Source of the DNA: a virus
IMG/VR virus record: IMGVR_UViG_3300038415_000044
Location: 1 to 22,199 of that record
Length of the DNA stretch: 22,199 nucleotides
Direction: 5' to 3' (one strand)
Each line of letters opens with the position of its first letter. The stretch's first letter is position 1. Positions 13,443 through 19,964 of the stretch are shown here, in pieces. The notes below the pieces were generated by a model. That model saw only the letters and a list, made by a program, of their open reading frames with translations. It had not been told where the DNA came from and did not search any database. Both the position numbers and the translations under genes were made by a program.

Positions 13443-14930
13443 TTAGGTAGCAGCTGCAGGGTTGGTCCCTTCTGTCGGGGCTGTGGGCGACGGGGCTGTC
13501 GTCGGCTCCGGTTGCTGGACTTCTGGCATGCCAGACTGCGGTCCCGTGGGCGGCGGTCCGATGATCATCTCGAGCGCTATCGGGTTCCACGCGTGCTCGA
13601 TGTAGACTTCAGGCTCCTGGTCCTCGGCGAGGGCTGCGGGAAGACCGACGCTCTTGGCGTTCTCTTCGACCATCAGCCAGGCCTTGACCAGCGGAGCGTA
13701 CCAGCGGAGCTCGAGCTGCCTTCCGTGCTGGGTCTGGATGTCGGTGATGGGTCCGTTGATGAACATCAGCGCTTGGATCTCGGCGGTGGCCCTGTTGACG
13801 TTGTGCTCCCTGTTCAGCAGGAAGCGCGGGACCTGGAAGTTGCCGATGAGCTCGTTGTCGAGGTTCTCCTTGGCCGCGATCAGCTTCTCGAGGTCCGGGC
13901 TGATGTCGACCTTCTGGAACTCGACCTTCCTGTTGACGCCGATGAACTTGCCCGGCGCCAGGGTGGCGTTGTCGAGGATGCTCTGGATCGTCACCGTGGC
14001 AGCTGCCGAGCTCTGCCTCTCGGTGTCGATCCGCAGGATCCCGGCAGGAGCCCACAGCGACTTCGCGACCTCCTGGATCGCCTCCTGAAGCAGGAACCTC
14101 CTCGCCTGCAGCGGCCAGCCGATCGGCTCGATCTCGCTCAGGCCAACATGCTCGTTGAGGATCTCGTTGTGCGTGAAGTGGAGGACGTTCTCGGGCGGCA
14201 GGATGTTCTTGTCGTTGTTGATGCTGATGTCCGCGCGGATGCCGTAATAGAGCCAGTGGTCGATCTCCCCGGTGTCGCGGTTCATGCGGGGCCACATGGC
14301 CCAGGGCTCGAGCTCGATCAATTTCAGGACGACGCCGTTGTCATCCTTGAGAATGAAGAACGACGCGAGGCCGCTGATCTGGGTGAAGATGATCGCCTGC
14401 CGCATGACGGCGTCTATGTTCACCTTGCGGTTCATCCCATCGATGTAGTCCTTGAGAGGGCCGTACTTCGCTCCAGGATCGGCGTAGACAGGCTTCTTGG
14501 TCTGGGGGTCGATGGCGCCCGTCTTGTGGGCACTCGGGTTGACCCACTTGACGACGGTCTCGGCTCCCTCTTTCGTGCCCCACTCTGCCTTGATCTGGAT
14601 CGACTGCCTCACGATGCTGTCTCGCTTGAACTCCCGGAACCATTTATCCATCGCGTCGTAGGCGATGGACCTTGCGAACGTGACGTCGCCGCCACCGTAT
14701 TGTAAGCGGAACTGCCAGCCCGTGCCCCTGCTGACCGTGGTCCCCGGGGCCCTGGCGCGTCTGAATTGCTTGTCGTCGATCGGAGCGTAACCTGCGGTCC
14801 TGCGGATGGCGTTGAAGTCAGCGGCGACCGAGTCGTCGTAGGACTTCTCGGCTTCAAGTCCCTTCGCGAATTCGCTCGCGTCCTTGGACGTCGCCGCGAC
14901 CGCCTTGTCAGCGTCCGTCTTCTTGGCCAA
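13443..14930 (-). CDS. Portal protein
   Basis: A 495-residue protein downstream of the terminase genes. Recognisable portal features are DKWFREFKRDSIVRQSIQIK near residue 100 (early helix), VLHFTHNEILNEHVGLSEIE (the wing/stem region with the H-x-x-x-N/E-x-x-G-x-S element), WPLQARRFLLQEAIQEVAKS, then LAPGKFIGVN and a long helix with NRATAEIQALMFINGPIT. The Pro/Thr/Ala-rich tail (about the last 35 residues) is low complexity. It forms the dodecameric DNA entry ring. TTG start at 14930 with CTAAAG at -31, indicating a leaderless mRNA. It lies between a short CTG-start gene and the YkgJ-type gene. Confidence 0.85.
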   Translation of the reverse strand: MAKKTDADKAVAATSKDASEFAKGLEAEKSYDDSVAADFNAIRRTAGYAPIDDKQFRRARAPGTTVSRGTGWQFRLQYGGGDVTFARSIAYDAMDKWFREFKRDSIVRQSIQIKAEWGTKEGAETVVKWVNPSAHKTGAIDPQTKKPVYADPGAKYGPLKDYIDGMNRKVNIDAVMRQAIIFTQISGLASFFILKDDNGVVLKLIELEPWAMWPRMNRDTGEIDHWLYYGIRADISINNDKNILPPENVLHFTHNEILNEHVGLSEIEPIGWPLQARRFLLQEAIQEVAKSLWAPAGILRIDTERQSSAAATVTIQSILDNATLAPGKFIGVNRKVEFQKVDISPDLEKLIAAKENLDNELIGNFQVPRFLLNREHNVNRATAEIQALMFINGPITDIQTQHGRQLELRWYAPLVKAWLMVEENAKSVGLPAALAEDQEPEVYIEHAWNPIALEMIIGPPPTGPQSGMPEVQQPEPTTAPSPTAPTEGTNPAAAT

Positions 14931-14955
14931 CGGGCTCAGCAGCCCCCGTGTCGGT

Positions 14956-14961
14956 CTTTAG
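14956..14961 (-). promoter_or_regulatory. TATA-like box for leaderless portal gene
   Basis: CTAAAG (in GCTAAAGACCG) starts 31 nt before the TTG at 14930. It lies in the 37-bp space after the small CTG-start gene. Confidence 0.6.
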
Positions 14962-14967
14962 CATGAG

Positions 14968-15150
14968 TCAGAGCTGCTTCCTCTCCGACTCGCTGATGAT
15001 CGTGATGCCGACCCTGTCGAGGCCTTCGTCGTGCCAATGGCTCCTCCTGCTCTTCTTGGGGCTGACGGCTACGGCCTGGCCTGCGGTGGGATCGGGCTTG
15101 TCCTTGAGCGGCTCTCCCAGCTTCAGGACCTTCGGCTCTTCGTCGCTCAG
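14968..15150 (-). CDS. 60-residue protein with probable CTG start
   Basis: A 60-residue reading frame that no ATG, GTG or TTG can open. A CTG at 15150 overlaps the stop of the winged-helix gene as CTGA. Third positions are strongly G/C as in neighbours. The protein begins SDEEPKVLKLGEPLKDKPDP, has a basic SPKKSRRSHWHDEGLDRV section, and ends ISESERKQL. It is charged and probably disordered at the start. Neighbours are an HTH protein and portal. No family is recognised; a small packaging or head accessory factor is possible but not supported by more than position. Confidence 0.65.
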   Translation of the reverse strand: MSDEEPKVLKLGEPLKDKPDPTAGQAVAVSPKKSRRSHWHDEGLDRVGITIISESERKQL

Positions 15151-15488
15151 GACGCGGACACCCCCGCATCCTCTTCAGGGACCGGAGCCTGAGGCTCGAC
15201 GTAGAAGACACTCCTGATCTCCAGCCAGGTCGCAGTCTCGTAGAATTTGCGGCCGGAGCCGGTCAACGAGTAAAACCAGCTTTCCTTCCGGATGAACCCA
15301 TACGCGAGGAGCTCGCTGAGGAGCTTCTCTGTCATGACGTAGCTCATGTTAGCCTTGTAGAGAATGGGGGTCAGGCGAACCGGGCCTTCTTTCTCGATGA
15401 CGCCGAGGATCTCCATCAGGATCTCGACGCGGCTCCTTCGGATGTTCTTGACCTCGCGGCGTGCGACGGTTGCTTCCTGGGACATCAT
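15147..15488 (-). CDS. Archaeal winged-helix DNA-binding protein (HTH_45-like)
   Basis: A 113-residue protein starting at ATG 15488 (ATGA overlap with the terminase stop). It has the archaeal winged-helix pattern: RRSRVEILMEILGVIEKEGP, then YKANMSYVMTEKLLSELLAY as helices 2 and 3, GFIRKESWFYSLTGSGRKFY as the wing, and a tail EPQAPVPEEDAGVSAS. The Y-K-A-N/A-x-S-x-x-x-x-x-x-L-x-x-L and T-x-x-G-x-x-F elements are typical of archaeal HTH_45-like regulators, strong evidence for an archaeal host. Placement between terminase and portal suggests a control factor for late genes or a packaging partner. Specific binding sites are unknown. Confidence 0.8.
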   Translation of the reverse strand: MMSQEATVARREVKNIRRSRVEILMEILGVIEKEGPVRLTPILYKANMSYVMTEKLLSELLAYGFIRKESWFYSLTGSGRKFYETATWLEIRSVFYVEPQAPVPEEDAGVSAS

Positions 15489-16855
15489 GGCTCTTTCGTC
15501 CACCTGCGCAGGGCGCACATTAGGGCGTCGACCGAGTCCATCGTGCTCTTGCCCGTCTTGTCGATCTTCCTGCCTCCCTTCGCCCAGCGGGCATTCTTCA
15601 GCTGCCAGATCAGGGTCCTGAACCGCGGGTGGATCCTCAGGCGGCGCTGCTCAAAGAACAGCTGCGTCGAGGAGATCATCGGCGGAAGTTCGGTCCCGAA
15701 TGCGACCCGCTCCGTGTAGATCCCCAGCTGGCCGAGGAGGTCGGAGAAGGGCTTGTTGCTGGCGTCGCAGAACGAGTCGGTGTACCCGCCCTGGACGTAG
15801 GCGTTCGTGATCGCGACCGCCATGTCGTTGAAGTTCGGCCGCTCGTACTCCTCTGCCATGATGACGTAGAGCGCATCCCCTCGGTCTTCAATGCCGCAGA
15901 CCGCGAACATGGAGCTCGCGAATCCGGTGTCGATCCCGATCGACTTCGTGAACTCAGCCCTGGGCGCCAGGTCGTAGGGTTCCGTGCACAGGTCGATCGA
16001 GTCGGGCCTGAAGACGTCGCCCGTTCCTGCCTGGGGCTGGCCGAGCCAGAAGACCATGTAGTTGCTGGACGGGTTGGCCATCGCCCTGCGTGCCTCGTCT
16101 ACCTGTACCGAGAACGGCTTGATCCAGGGCCTGCGGTCGACCTCGTGGATGAACGGCTCCTTGAGCTCCTCCCATGGGTGCTTCATCCAGGGGCCGTAGC
16201 GCTTGTATCCCCACTCGTCGGCGTTGCGCCAGGTCTCCATGAAGATGGGATCCTGGTAGTAGGGAGCCGACGCCATGATGCGGACTCCGCCCGTAGTGAC
16301 GGACGCCAAAGCCCCCGAGAGGACCTCTCCGCCCTGGGTCTTGGACGCAAGGACCGCCTCGTCGGCCATCACCACGTGAGGATGCCAGCCGTGGGCGCTG
16401 TAGTAGCTGCTCGCGTAGACGCGGACCTCGCGGCCATCTTTCAGCCTGGCGTTGACGGCGAGAGGCTCCTCCTCAAGATAGGCCGGGGTGTGCTTCCCAG
16501 AATGGAGCAGGCGCCTGATGTGGCCATAGGTGATCTTGGCCTGGTCCTCGCTTCCTGCGATGATGCCGATGGTCTTGAGCGGCGTGTACAGCATGAGCTC
16601 GATGGCGAGGATCGACAGGGTGAGGCTCTTCGCGGTCTCCTTGGCGCCCATGATGATCGAGTCGCGGGGATCCTTCCAGAACTCGGCCAGGAAGGCGCCC
16701 CTGTCCTCCTTCTCGGAAAGCCAGTCGAGGCCTTCCCACTCCTGCTGGGCGAATGTGATCGGGTCGGTCCAAGCGGGCAGCGTCTCCAGGACGGGATCTC
16801 CCCTGTGCCGCTCTTCGAGCTCGTCGAAGGACTTCCAGGTGTCCTGCAGCCTCAA
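15485..16855 (-). CDS. terL: Terminase large subunit
   Basis: A 456-residue motor and nuclease. Walker A region is GAKETAKS at residues 70-77 (A where many have G before K). Walker B is VVMADEA at 161-167 with catalytic Asp165 and Glu166. Coupling-type segment GGVRIMASAPYYQDP follows. The RNase H-like nuclease has SIGIDTGFASS (Asp309), a MAEEYERP element and FCDASNKPF (Asp364), ending with TMDSVDALMCALRRW. It packages DNA at the portal. TTG start at 16855 overlaps the small subunit stop as TTGA. The start removes no known domain; length is normal. Confidence 0.93.
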   Translation of the reverse strand: MRLQDTWKSFDELEERHRGDPVLETLPAWTDPITFAQQEWEGLDWLSEKEDRGAFLAEFWKDPRDSIIMGAKETAKSLTLSILAIELMLYTPLKTIGIIAGSEDQAKITYGHIRRLLHSGKHTPAYLEEEPLAVNARLKDGREVRVYASSYYSAHGWHPHVVMADEAVLASKTQGGEVLSGALASVTTGGVRIMASAPYYQDPIFMETWRNADEWGYKRYGPWMKHPWEELKEPFIHEVDRRPWIKPFSVQVDEARRAMANPSSNYMVFWLGQPQAGTGDVFRPDSIDLCTEPYDLAPRAEFTKSIGIDTGFASSMFAVCGIEDRGDALYVIMAEEYERPNFNDMAVAITNAYVQGGYTDSFCDASNKPFSDLLGQLGIYTERVAFGTELPPMISSTQLFFEQRRLRIHPRFRTLIWQLKNARWAKGGRKIDKTGKSTMDSVDALMCALRRWTKEP

Positions 16856-17289
16856 CGCCCGGAGGCCTCCACTTCGTGCTTCAGCTTCTCGACTTCCTCC
16901 TGGCGCTTCTGGTTCTCGACGACGTTGAGGACCGAAGGCCCCCTGTTGACTGCGGCCTGAATCGCTCCGATGAACTCGCCTATGAGGCTCGTGGCCTGGA
17001 TCTTGACGAGCGGGCTTTCGGCGCTATCACGGATCTCTGTAAGCACCTTGATCTGGTCCTCCCAACCCTCGATCGTGCGCCGGAAGTACAGTGGGTAGCT
17101 CTTCTTGGCGATGGCCTCGACGAACTTGGCTGCGTCCTTCTGAGACCTTTCCAGCCACCTGTAGTATGTCGCCTGGGAGATACCCATCAGCTGCATGATC
17201 TCGTCCTTGCGCTTGAGCTCGCGCAGGTACTCTTCGAACTTGGCCCTCTTGGTCGCGTCCTGTGCCTTGGTGGTTCCCGGTTTTCTCAT
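16852..17289 (-). CDS. terS: Terminase small subunit
   Basis: A 145-residue protein directly upstream of the large subunit, coupled by TTGA. It has a helix-turn-helix near the N-terminus (RKDEIMQLMGISQATYYRWL), expected to bind the viral packaging site, followed by helical segments (FRRTIEGWEDQIKVLTEIRD) for oligomerisation and a charged C-terminus (NVVENQKRQEEVEKLKHEVE) likely to contact the large subunit. ATG start at 17289, 40 bp after the preceding gene; no TATA box is visible at -31, so it may be read from an upstream promoter. The assignment relies on HTH, size and position. Confidence 0.8.
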   Translation of the reverse strand: MRKPGTTKAQDATKRAKFEEYLRELKRKDEIMQLMGISQATYYRWLERSQKDAAKFVEAIAKKSYPLYFRRTIEGWEDQIKVLTEIRDSAESPLVKIQATSLIGEFIGAIQAAVNRGPSVLNVVENQKRQEEVEKLKHEVEASGR

Positions 17290-17329
17290 TTTTCTCGCTT
17301 GCTGTAACGCGTCAAGCGACTCTCATTCC

Positions 17330-17623
17330 TCAGGCCTTGGCCTTCGCCGCGTAGAGGATCCCTGCCGGCAGCCCTGGGAACTGCCCTGCCTTGACGTGAA
17401 TGTGCGGGTCGCACTCTCCCGGCATCTTCGAGAGCCAGGCCTGCGGGTTGGGCTTGCGTCCCGCGACCTTCGCAGCCTCCACCTCTCGCTCCTTGGCATT
17501 GGCGGCTTCGGCCTTCCTCGCGTGGTAGGCCCACATCCTCATGCCGCACCCGTCGCACCTGGTCTCCTGGAAGGTGCGGGGGCCCGCGGAGTGGTGGTCA
17601 GTGCAGGTCGGTAAGTCGCTCAC
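17330..17623 (-). CDS. Small zinc-binding-type protein
   Basis: A 97-residue protein starting with GTG at 17623. The N-terminus MSDLPTCTDHHSAGP and ETRCDGCGMRMWAYHARKAE form a C-x2-H-H plus C-x2-C group that could hold zinc. A Lys/Glu/Ala-rich helix follows, and the C-terminus contains GECDPHIHVKAGQFPGLP, a second Cys/His-rich element. A GGTATATCC box lies just upstream, with the TATATC beginning at -28, a promoter for this gene and perhaps the packaging genes after it. No family recognised. It sits immediately before terminase genes. Confidence 0.7.
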   Translation of the reverse strand: MSDLPTCTDHHSAGPRTFQETRCDGCGMRMWAYHARKAEAANAKEREVEAAKVAGRKPNPQAWLSKMPGECDPHIHVKAGQFPGLPAGILYAAKAKA

Positions 17624-17645
17624 GCCCGTGTAGTGGACGCTTCAG

Positions 17646-17651
17646 GATATA
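17646..17651 (-). promoter_or_regulatory. TATA box before packaging genes
   Basis: TATATC (within GGTATATCC) begins 28 nt before the GTG at 17623, in the 79-bp space after the secreted protein gene. Spacing is three bases shorter than in the -31 group. Confidence 0.5.
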
Positions 17652-17702
17652 CCCGTTGCGCGGGAGTGCATAGGAAACAATGGGGGATAGGCCGGGAGAG
17701 CA

Positions 17703-18011
17703 TTAACTCATGTAGCATTCAGCAGGCAGAGGTTCGAACTGTAGGGTCGGCCCATGCAGGATTGAGCCCGGCGTGTAGATCATCGGAAGACCTTGGTCCA
17801 GTGGATACCAATCACCGATGTTGCAGTTCATCGCCTCAGTAGTTGACGCCCCCCCATAGGTCACAGTGACGAGCATGGTCCCATCCCAATTATGGGTCAC
17901 GGATGACGGGATGACTTTTACGCTCCGTTCTCCCCAAGAATATGCAGCATTGGAACCGACCACCGCGAATAGGACGATCAGGTAGAGTGCGCACCAGGCA
18001 TTGCGGTTCAT
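17703..18011 (-). CDS. Small secreted or membrane-anchored protein
   Basis: A 102-residue protein with a signal-peptide-like start: MNRNAWCALYLIVLFAVVGS followed by NAAYSWGE, consistent with cleavage after the Ala pair or with a membrane anchor. The rest is β-rich with two cysteines (MNCNIGDWYPLD and AECYMS) that could pair outside the cell. ATG at 18011 overlaps the preceding stop as ATGA. Last gene of the overlapping small-gene chain. No family recognised. An exported protein in an early viral operon may act on the host surface, for example in exclusion; this is inference. Confidence 0.65.
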   Translation of the reverse strand: MNRNAWCALYLIVLFAVVGSNAAYSWGERSVKVIPSSVTHNWDGTMLVTVTYGGASTTEAMNCNIGDWYPLDQGLPMIYTPGSILHGPTLQFEPLPAECYMS

Positions 18012-18196
18012 GAGAGCCCCGCCCTCGCGTTCTGGATGCGCTGACACCGATCGCACCATTTCCACTCCTTCTCCCAGACGGAGACGTCGACCTCCTTCTT
18101 GATAACCACTCCGCAGAGGGCTACCCTCGCGGGCCTGCCGTGGACTATCGGGAGCCGAGGATCGTCCTTGAAGAGGTGGACGAGTTTGACGCTCAC
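18008..18196 (-). CDS. Small Cys-containing protein, zinc-ribbon-like
   Basis: A 62-residue protein with a β-rich beginning (MSVKLVHLFKDDPRLPIVHG), a single early Cys (VALCGVVIKKEV) and WKWCDRCQRIQNA at the end, so one C plus C-x2-C may form a zinc site. GTG start at 18196, one base after the previous stop (TAGAGTG). It ends in an ATGA overlap with the secreted protein gene. Likely DNA- or protein-binding. Family not recognised. Confidence 0.65.
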   Translation of the reverse strand: MSVKLVHLFKDDPRLPIVHGRPARVALCGVVIKKEVDVSVWEKEWKWCDRCQRIQNARAGLS

Positions 18197-18197
18197 T

Positions 18198-18503
18198 CTA
18201 CGCCTTCGCCTCCGCTTCAGAGGAGGTCACGACCTTGACGACTCCGAAATCCACGCAGAAATCAGCCAGCGGGTAGTAGGCGTTGAAGTTCTTGAGCCAC
18301 GCTTTCGCCTCTCGGACTTCATCTGAAGTGTCCGACCCCAAGGTGCCAGCGACCATCGAGAGCAGGTCATCGGCGTTGTACTCGTCAATCTCCTTGGTCG
18401 TCTCGAAAGTGTCGTGGCCGAACTTCTTTGGCCCACCAGTCTTGGCCCACCAGTAAAGCGTGTACATCCGCTTCTGCGCTTCATGCCCGCTGTCGGAGGT
18501 CAT
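18198..18503 (-). CDS. Small acidic protein of unknown function
   Basis: A 101-residue protein starting with ATG in an ATGA overlap with the nuclease-like gene. It contains YTLYWWAKTGGPKKFGHDTF near the N-terminus, then acidic helical stretches (EYNADDLLSMVAGTLGSDTS) and VREAKAWLKNFNAYYPLADF, ending VVKVVTSSEAEAKA. No Cys cluster, membrane segment or catalytic motif is seen. Acidic small viral proteins are sometimes inhibitors of host factors or DNA mimics, but nothing here proves this. Confidence 0.65.
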   Translation of the reverse strand: MTSDSGHEAQKRMYTLYWWAKTGGPKKFGHDTFETTKEIDEYNADDLLSMVAGTLGSDTSDEVREAKAWLKNFNAYYPLADFCVDFGVVKVVTSSEAEAKA

Positions 18504-18853
18504 GGCAACATGCTCCTGAGCGTCGCCCTCGTCTGTCTGATCTGCCGGACGCAGAGCTCCGGGCAGTGCTTGACGTGCTGGTTGTCAAAGTAGAGGGGGA
18601 ACATGCCGTGGCTGAGGAGTTCGACGTGGCGCCTGTAGCTGTCGGACTTGCTCCCCTTTCCCATGACCTCGGGGACGATGTACAGGCCGGGGGTGACTGG
18701 CACCAGGAGGTCAGGGACGCGCGAGGAGTCTTCACCGGTCGGCATGGGTTCGCCCCACTTGGCGTCTATCCCGGCGCGGTTCAGCGCATCCAACAGGACG
18801 AGCTCCATCTCTCCGAAGCCCTTCCTGTAGGTTCCTTGCTGGCGCTCGCTCAT
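18500..18853 (-). CDS. Putative PD-(D/E)XK nuclease-like protein
   Basis: A 117-residue protein starting with ATG at 18853 (ATGA overlap). It resembles small Vsr/DUF559-type nuclease folds: a first helix with Glu (GFGEMELVLLDALNRAGIDA), then SSRVPDLLVPVTPG with the P-D strand, YIVPEVMGKGSKSDSYRRHV with Glu and a nearby Lys, ELLSHGMFPLYFDNQHVKHC and a closing helix with ELCVRQIRQTRATL. The E-x-K core is not exact (E-V-M-G-K), so it may be an inactive or divergent member. Possible roles are DNA repair, recombination or host DNA breakdown. The fold is inferred by eye. Confidence 0.5.
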   Translation of the reverse strand: MSERQQGTYRKGFGEMELVLLDALNRAGIDAKWGEPMPTGEDSSRVPDLLVPVTPGLYIVPEVMGKGSKSDSYRRHVELLSHGMFPLYFDNQHVKHCPELCVRQIRQTRATLRSMLP

Positions 18854-19035
18854 GGCGCTCCATTCTCCGCTTCCCAGGACTGGTAGCACTTCAAACACAT
18901 GCGGTCGGTTGGAAACGCAATGAGCGTCCAGTCTCCCTTGATTGTCCGGCCGCATCGGGTGCGCGTCCTGCTTCCCTTCGCCACGATGTGCCAGAGGACT
19001 TGGTCGCGGAGAGCCCTCAGGTTTTGATGTCTCAA
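18850..19035 (-). CDS. Zinc-ribbon-like small protein
   Basis: A 61-residue protein with a TTG start at 19035 forming a TTGA overlap with the previous stop. The sequence includes RDQVLWHIVAKGSRTRTRCG, then FPTDRMCLKCYQSWEAENGA. A Cys-Gly followed by C-x2-C, with a nearby His, resembles a zinc ribbon. The next gene is joined by ATGA. Probably a nucleic-acid or protein-binding microprotein. Confidence 0.65.
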   Translation of the reverse strand: MRHQNLRALRDQVLWHIVAKGSRTRTRCGRTIKGDWTLIAFPTDRMCLKCYQSWEAENGAP

Positions 19036-19412
19036 GCCGCTCCCTCCCTGATTCTGTACAACCACTCTCTTCCTTTCGCCGGGAGCATGCTCTCCACCAC
19101 GTCTGTGCCCCGGAGGTCGCTCATCGGGTCCTCGACGGCCAGCTGGGTCCAGTAGATCGATTTGCCGACATGCTTGAAGTCGCCGAAGCCGGCTTCTTCG
19201 ATGCCTCTATCGACCGCGTTGTTGAGCCATGCTTGGACTGCTTTGACCGTCTGCCATCCTACAAGGATGTGAAGCGCATGCCTGACCTTTTCATGATTCG
19301 GCCCGGGCCTCCAGTCGAGGTCATGCTTCCTCCCGCCACCAAGCTGTCTTTTGTCGCACTCGATGACGACCTGCTGGCCGCAATTGGAGCAGTTGACGGT
19401 GTGGCTGCTCAT
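19032..19412 (-). CDS. Zn-finger N-terminus protein of unknown function
   Basis: A 126-residue protein from ATG 19412 (ATGA overlap). The beginning MSSHTVNCSNCGQQVVIECD carries C-x2-C and a further Cys, a half zinc-ribbon. The middle (RHALHILVGWQTVKAVQAWL, then NNAVDRGIEEAGFGDFKHVG) is helical, and the C-terminus (GTDVVESMLPAKGREWLYRI) is mixed. No enzymatic motif. The largest product of the chain apart from its neighbours of similar size. It is flanked by zinc-type microproteins, so a DNA or protein interaction role in early infection is a reasonable inference. Confidence 0.65.
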   Translation of the reverse strand: MSSHTVNCSNCGQQVVIECDKRQLGGGRKHDLDWRPGPNHEKVRHALHILVGWQTVKAVQAWLNNAVDRGIEEAGFGDFKHVGKSIYWTQLAVEDPMSDLRGTDVVESMLPAKGREWLYRIREGAA

Positions 19413-19525
19413 TCCTTGAGATGCTCCTCGTACTTTCGATGGCTTTCGAATGTCGTGCCGCAACAGAGACAGCGGACACGCTCACCGATGCGCCGAAGGG
19501 TCTGGACTGCGTCGGGTTCGCTCAT
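19409..19525 (-). CDS. 38-residue C2H2-like zinc-finger microprotein
   Basis: A 38-residue gene from ATG 19525 (ATGA with the previous gene) to TGA 19409 (ATGA with the next). The product ends in VRCLCCGTTFESHRKYEEHL followed by KE. The C-x2-C-x3-F-x5-Y-x2-H layout is that of a C2H2 finger in which the final His is missing because the protein stops, though an internal His could take part. A minimal DNA-binding finger or a protein-interaction peptide is possible. Confidence 0.65.
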   Translation of the reverse strand: MSEPDAVQTLRRIGERVRCLCCGTTFESHRKYEEHLKE

Positions 19526-19803
19526 CTCGCGGGAACCTCCTTCATCTTGAGCAGAATCGCGCGGGCCTTGCGCTCGGCCTCGTACTCGTCCTCCCAGCGG
19601 AAGAAGCTGTGCAACCGAGGGTAGAGGATTCCATGTGTGCTCTCCTGATGGGCGAGGTATTCCGCACGCGCCTTTGCGAGAGAGTTTTCGAACTTCTTGG
19701 GGCAGTACTGGCAGCGGACGACCCACATGGGGCCCTCCGAGTCGATGAAGACATCCTTCGAGTACGGATTCCCTGGGGAGTTGGCAGGGAGGAGTTGTGC
19801 CAT
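19522..19803 (-). CDS. C2H2-type zinc-finger protein
   Basis: A 93-residue protein. ATG at 19803 is preceded by GAGGAGAATCTG, a good Shine-Dalgarno match, and shares a base with the preceding TGA. The central part is VVRCQYCPKKFENSLAKARA, then EYLAHQESTHG, giving C-x2-C-x3-F and H-x4-H with a longer spacer than standard fingers. The C-terminus is helical and charged (FRWEDEYEAERKARAILLKM). Probably binds DNA or a protein partner. A longer in-frame start would overlap the upstream gene. Confidence 0.7.
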   Translation of the reverse strand: MAQLLPANSPGNPYSKDVFIDSEGPMWVVRCQYCPKKFENSLAKARAEYLAHQESTHGILYPRLHSFFRWEDEYEAERKARAILLKMKEVPAR

Positions 19804-19964
19804 CAGATTCTCCTCACTTCGTTGCGGTTGGTGCGGGCGCTCCTCCGCGTGGGTTGGTTGCAGTTTGGGCACCTGTCTCTGCCGGACCCGACCTCAGCGA
19901 TGGGGACGACCGACTCGCCATAGAAGCCACACCACCGCTCTTGGGTCTCATAGTCGCAAATCAT
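19803..19964 (-). CDS. 53-residue zinc-ribbon microprotein
   Basis: Starts at ATG 19964 in an ATGA overlap with the winged-helix gene and ends at TGA 19803 sharing a base with the next ATG (TGATG). The protein begins MICDYETQERWCGFYGESVV and continues GRDRCPNCNQPTRRSARTNR with a basic end. The four cysteines at 3, 12, 32 and 35 suit one zinc ribbon. The basic tail fits nucleic acid binding. Confidence 0.75.
   Translation of the reverse strand: MICDYETQERWCGFYGESVVPIAEVGSGRDRCPNCNQPTRRSARTNRNEVRRI

Noticed and set aside
14936-15211. 91-residue Arg-rich open frame before the portal gene
   Set aside because: It is an out-of-frame shadow of the 60-residue CTG-start gene, whose composition and junctions fit much better.
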